This document shows positions 60,856 through 64,000 of a stretch of DNA of 64,000 bases, piece after piece (position 1 is the first letter of the stretch; every line of letters starts with the position of its first letter). The stretch is from CAWJMF01 sp963843945 (GTDB lineage Bacteria > Vulcanimicrobiota > Vulcanimicrobiia > Vulcanimicrobiales > Vulcanimicrobiaceae), in contig CAWJMF010000002.1 of the NCBI GenBank assembly GCA_963843945.1, positions 1,240,001-1,304,000 on the forward strand. The letters run 5' to 3'. The notes beneath the pieces are model-generated. The model had not been told where the DNA came from. It ran no database searches and saw only the letters and a program-made list of their open reading frames with translations. Position numbers and translations under genes: made by a program.

Positions 60856-61931
60856 CGGCACTCGCGCGCGATCTCTCACTGACCCTCGAGGCCGTCTTCT
60901 CGCGGCCGACGCGTCTGCGGCGCCTGATCGCGCTCGGACCGCGCGGCTGGCTTTCGACCTTTCGCTTCCTGCGGCGCGTCGTGCCGCAGGCGACGCGCGA
61001 ACTCGAGGCGATTCGCCGGCGCGCCCAGCGCATTCCGGACGGGGCCCTGCGCGCCCAAGCGCTCGAAAGCATCGACGCCAAAGCCTATCACGTGCAAGGC
61101 GGCTGCATTTTCGCGACCTTCTTGCCCGCGGCGATGGCGCGCCGCTACGTCCGAACCGTCGCCGCGCTCGAGACGATCTACGATTACCTCGACAACCTCT
61201 GCGACCGGCTGCCGGACGTCCCCGCCGAAGCATATCCGGCGCTGCACGAGGCGCTGCGCGACGCCGTCGACCCAGCGCACGCGCCGGGCGACTACTACCG
61301 CGCGGGACCGGCACGCGACGACGGCGGCTACTTGGCGTGGCTCGTCGCGACGGTGCGAAGCGGCGTCGCGGAGTTACCGTCGTTGGCAGCCGTCGCCCCG
61401 CAGCTTCGGGAGAGCGCGCAATTCTATGCGGAGCTGCAAAGTTTCAAGCACCTCGTCTCCGGCGAACGGGAGCGGGTGTGCCGCGCCTGGTACGAGCGCA
61501 ACCGCGCGCGCTTTCCGGAACTCGAGTGGTGGGAGTTCGCGGCCGCCTGCGGTTCCTCGCTGCCCGTCTTCGCGATGCTCTTCCTCGCAGCGCAAAAGGC
61601 TCCGGCGCCGGCCGACGTCGCGACGACCTTCGCCGCTTACTTCCCCGGCGTCTCGGCGCTGCACATCCTGCTCGACTACTACATCGACCGGGCTGAAGAC
61701 CGCGAACACGGCGAGCTAAACTTCTTCGAGTGCTACGCGACGAGCGCGCAGGCGATCAAGCGGATGCGCGCCCTGGCGCAGGCGGCGACGCGCCGCCTCC
61801 GGGCGATCGCTTCGCCGGCGCGTCACCGCTTTGTCCTCAACGCGATGTGCGTCTTCTACCTGACGCACCCCAAGGTCTTCGCCCAACATCTGGAAGACGA
61901 GAGCGCGAGCCTGCTTGCCGCGCTCGGCTAG
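60852..61931 (+). CDS. DUF2600 (tetraprenyl-beta-curcumene synthase-like) protein
   Basis: A 359-residue all-helical protein of the DUF2600 family, which includes the Bacillus YtpB terpene cyclase that makes tetraprenyl-beta-curcumene and has no typical DDxxD motif. The segments VQGGCIFATFLPAA, IYDYLDNLCDRLPD and HILLDYYIDRAEDREHGELNF have the acidic clusters for metal-bound diphosphate. TTG 60852 overlaps the GlcE-like stop. Whether the product is a sesquiterpene-like or longer isoprenoid is unknown. Confidence 0.85.
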   Translation: MTALARDLSLTLEAVFSRPTRLRRLIALGPRGWLSTFRFLRRVVPQATRELEAIRRRAQRIPDGALRAQALESIDAKAYHVQGGCIFATFLPAAMARRYVRTVAALETIYDYLDNLCDRLPDVPAEAYPALHEALRDAVDPAHAPGDYYRAGPARDDGGYLAWLVATVRSGVAELPSLAAVAPQLRESAQFYAELQSFKHLVSGERERVCRAWYERNRARFPELEWWEFAAACGSSLPVFAMLFLAAQKAPAPADVATTFAAYFPGVSALHILLDYYIDRAEDREHGELNFFECYATSAQAIKRMRALAQAATRRLRAIASPARHRFVLNAMCVFYLTHPKVFAQHLEDESASLLAALG

Positions 61932-62005
61932 CGCGCTGAAAATTGGGTAAGTCTGGGAAAACTTTTTCGAGCTGCGCGGCGAATGCGGTCGCAACGGAGG
62001 CTACC

Positions 62006-62461
62006 GTGAACCTGAACCCGATCTCGAATGTCCGCGGCCGGATCTTCTTAGCGCTCTGTGCGGCCGCGCTTGTCTCCGCGTGCAACGGAAACTCTTCGCC
62101 GGCACCGGTTTGCGGCGCACCGCAGGGGACCGTCGTCGTCGCCTATCCCGCCCCGGGTGCGACGGCAGTTCCCGACAACTTCCTCGGCGTTATCTTCGCC
62201 TCAACGAAGGGTCTCGGCAGCTCGTACCAGGCGTTGCTCGTGCCGAACGGCAGCTCGTCGTTCGTGTCGCTCTTGACCGTCGCGATGTTCACGCCGCCCT
62301 TGCCGGTGCCGAACCAAACGCCGTCGTTTCCCAATCCGATCTACCAGGCGAGCGCTGCCAACGGCTACGTTCTACCCGCCGCAACCGCGATCAACGTCTA
62401 CCTGAACGACTTGGGCTCGAACTGCGCGCCGCGTTTCATGTCGACCTTTACGTCCCAATAG
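62006..62461 (+). CDS. Small secreted lipoprotein
   Basis: A predicted 151-residue protein with a lipoprotein signal (IFLALCAAALVSAC, lipobox VSAC) and a body with a strand pattern (GTVVVAYPAPGATAVPDNFLG). GTG 62006 has ACGGAGG upstream. No known family. Its beginning is rich in Ala and Pro, like other secreted proteins in the window. Confidence 0.7.
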   Translation: MNLNPISNVRGRIFLALCAAALVSACNGNSSPAPVCGAPQGTVVVAYPAPGATAVPDNFLGVIFASTKGLGSSYQALLVPNGSSSFVSLLTVAMFTPPLPVPNQTPSFPNPIYQASAANGYVLPAATAINVYLNDLGSNCAPRFMSTFTSQ

Positions 62462-62504
62462 CGAACGGCGAGGGAGCGGCGCCGCATTCGCCAACAACGG
62501 CAGG

Positions 62505-63071
62505 ATGAGCACTCTTTCGCGTTCCCTCGCCGTTTTGGGAGTCGTCCAGGCCTGCGCGCTCGCCGTGCCGCTGCTGGCGACGAACCCTGCGACCGCCGCG
62601 TCGACGCAGCCCGGAGCGAGCCTGATCAAAGTGAACCGCTGCGATCCGCAGCATAATCCCGGCTCGCCCGGCGGCTACGCCTACGGCCCCGGTTACGCTC
62701 CCGCCTACTACCCCGGACGGCCGTACTACTACAACCCCGGCTACTATAACCGCGCTTACTACCAGCCGCCGGTCAGTTCGTCCGCCGAACTCGCGATCGA
62801 CTACGTCAACCTCACGCCGCATCCGATGAAGAGCATCGACTTCGGCTTGGTCGCGAACGGCAAACTCGTCGCGATCGTGCGCGACGTCGGCACGTTCTCG
62901 CAGGGCGCCGAGATCAAGCACAAGTTCGGCATCAGCCCGAACGTTTTCCCGATCAGCACGGGCCTGCCGGTGTGCGCGCCGCTGCACGTCGTGTACGAGA
63001 ACGGCACGACCTGGACCAACCCGAAGCTCCCGCCGGATAATCCCGCGATCTTCGCGCCGCCGCCGAAGTAG
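62505..63071 (+). CDS. Secreted protein with Tyr/Pro/Gly-rich region
   Basis: A 188-residue protein with a signal peptide (AVLGVVQACALAVPLLATNPATA), then a Tyr, Pro, Gly and Asn stretch (about residues 53-88, e.g. YGPGYAPAYYPGRPYYYNPG) and a compact beta domain (AELAIDYVNLTPHPMKSIDF). The YPG region resembles low-complexity linkers in cell-surface proteins. Start ATG 62505. No known family. Confidence 0.75.
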   Translation: MSTLSRSLAVLGVVQACALAVPLLATNPATAASTQPGASLIKVNRCDPQHNPGSPGGYAYGPGYAPAYYPGRPYYYNPGYYNRAYYQPPVSSSAELAIDYVNLTPHPMKSIDFGLVANGKLVAIVRDVGTFSQGAEIKHKFGISPNVFPISTGLPVCAPLHVVYENGTTWTNPKLPPDNPAIFAPPPK

Positions 63072-63081
63072 CGTAGCGCGC

Positions 63082-63963
63082 GTGTTCGAGGGATTCGAGC
63101 GCCGCCAAGTCACGGTCGGGGACGTCACGATCAATTGCAGGACCGGCGGACAGGGTCCGCCGGTCCTGCTCCTCCACGGCTACCCGCAGAATCTCGCACT
63201 CTGGGCGAAAGTCGCGCCGCTGCTCGCCGAGCGCTTCAGCGTCGTGGCCGCCGATCTGCGCGGCTACGGCGACTCGTCCAAACCCGTCTGCGCGCACGAC
63301 GCTGCCAACTACTCGTTTCGGGCGATGGCAGCCGATCAAGTGGCGCTGATGCGCCAGTTCGGGTTCGAGCGCTTCCACGTCGTCGGTCACGATCGCGGGG
63401 GGCGCACGGCGCATCGGATGGCGCTCGATAACCCCGGCATCGTGCGCTCGCTGGCCGTTCTCGACATCGTGCCGACCTACGCGATGTTCGCCGAAACGAA
63501 CCGGCGCATCGCGGGTGCGTATTGGCACTGGTATTTTTTGGCGTTGCCCGCGCCGTTTCCGGAACGCTTGATCGCAAGCGATCCGGACTATTTTTTTGAA
63601 ACCTCGATCGCCGGCTGGGGCGCCGCGGGCCTCGACGAGTTCGACCCCGGGATGCTCGCGGAGTACCGCCGCTGCTGGAACGATCCCGCCATGATTCACG
63701 GCTCGTGTTCCGACTATCGCGCAGCCGCAAGCATCGACTTCGCGCACGACGGCGAAGATCTCGCCAAGAAAGTGGCCTGCCCCGTGCTGGTCTTTTGGGG
63801 CTCGAAGGGCGCGATGCACCGGCTCTTCGACATGGAAGCGGAGTGGCGCAAGCGCTGCGAGCGCGTGCAAACCGCGAACCTGCCCGCCGGGCATTTCTTC
63901 ATCGACCGCTTTCCGGCAGAAACCGCCGCGATTCTCACCGAGTTCCTCGAGGGCGCAGACTGA
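63082..63963 (+). CDS. Alpha/beta hydrolase, fluoroacetate dehalogenase type
   Basis: A 293-residue alpha/beta hydrolase with the active-site layout of fluoroacetate dehalogenase. The nucleophile is Asp104 in GHDRGGR, the two carboxylate-binding Arg are 105 and 108, the second acid is Asp128 in LDIVPTY, the halide pocket is His149-Trp150 (YWHWYF) plus Tyr212 (DYRAAASID), and the base is His271 (PAGHFFID). The oxyanion segment is LLHGYPQN. These map closely on the numbered residues of the structurally known enzyme. Haloacetate, epoxide or ester substrates are possible, but defluorination fits best. Start GTG 63082. Confidence 0.87.
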   Translation: MFEGFERRQVTVGDVTINCRTGGQGPPVLLLHGYPQNLALWAKVAPLLAERFSVVAADLRGYGDSSKPVCAHDAANYSFRAMAADQVALMRQFGFERFHVVGHDRGGRTAHRMALDNPGIVRSLAVLDIVPTYAMFAETNRRIAGAYWHWYFLALPAPFPERLIASDPDYFFETSIAGWGAAGLDEFDPGMLAEYRRCWNDPAMIHGSCSDYRAAASIDFAHDGEDLAKKVACPVLVFWGSKGAMHRLFDMEAEWRKRCERVQTANLPAGHFFIDRFPAETAAILTEFLEGAD

Positions 63964-64000
63964 GCCGCCGTCGAAGCCGCGCCGCATGCGCTTTTTAGCA

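Noticed and set aside
63986..64000. A possible start codon (MRFLA) at the right edge.
   Set aside because: Only five codons remain and no ribosome binding site is seen, so a gene cannot be supported.
1..64000. Mobile elements, CRISPR arrays, rRNA and tRNA genes.
   Set aside because: I looked for transposase motifs, spaced direct repeats and tRNA arms and found none I can support.

Overview
The window is a 64 kb chromosomal stretch from a GC-rich bacterium (I estimate about 65% G+C). It is densely packed with roughly 65 protein genes, many of which start with GTG or TTG and overlap by 1 to 14 bases. I saw no rRNA, tRNA, CRISPR array, insertion sequence, phage gene or replication origin. Secreted proteins with Pro/Ser linkers, a beta-barrel-like outer-membrane protein, futalosine-type menaquinone genes and many unfamiliar secreted proteins fit an uncultured diderm lineage, perhaps Candidatus Eremiobacterota (WPS-2). 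That placement is an impression, not a demonstrated result.

Layout. 0-5.3 kb: an acetyl-CoA synthetase operon and a GH125 alpha-mannosidase whose signal peptide lies in another frame. 5.5-7.2 kb: an ECF sigma factor and, overlapping it, an unusual protein joining an anti-sigma zinc finger to a complete O6-methylguanine-DNA methyltransferase. 7.2-14.7 kb: a PHP-domain protein with a histone H1-like tail, an EF-G-like GTPase, a peptide-binding lipoprotein, pyrE, and a cobalt-type nitrile hydratase with its beta subunit split in two and a His-rich tail. 14.7-24 kb: MBL hydrolase, peroxiredoxin, methyltransferase, thiamine genes thiO-thiS-thiG with a rhodanese, phosphate transporter, exonuclease III, ETF-quinone oxidoreductase and a LarA-like protein. 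25-30 kb: glcD-glcE-glcF. 30.6-37 kb: arylsulfatase, BASS-type and TRIC-type membrane proteins, a beta-barrel-like secreted protein, MgtC and an M48-like protein that lacks a zinc-binding His. 37-47 kb: a flavoprotein, glutamate synthase large subunit, a quinone-oxidoreductase-type reductase and a frameshifted M20 amidohydrolase. 48-51.6 kb: a 2-oxoacid dehydrogenase operon (E1alpha, E1beta, E2) with roughly twenty single-base indels. 51.6-54.5 kb: queD, queE and the futalosine genes mqnB and mqnD. 54.6-64 kb: a methyltransferase with a coiled-coil tail, NamZ-type muramidase, a second glcD-glcE pair followed by a DUF2600 terpene-cyclase-like gene, and a hydrolase with the full fluoroacetate dehalogenase signature.

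How the parts fit. Several genes feed electrons from 2-hydroxyacids and acyl-CoAs into quinone: glcDEF, the second glcDE, LarA-like and ETF-QO. MqnB and MqnD suggest that the quinone is menaquinone. The most striking candidate for an undescribed system is the sigma / anti-sigma-Ogt pair. It would let a suicide DNA-repair methyltransferase sense alkylation damage and release a sigma factor, by a different route from the Ada regulator.
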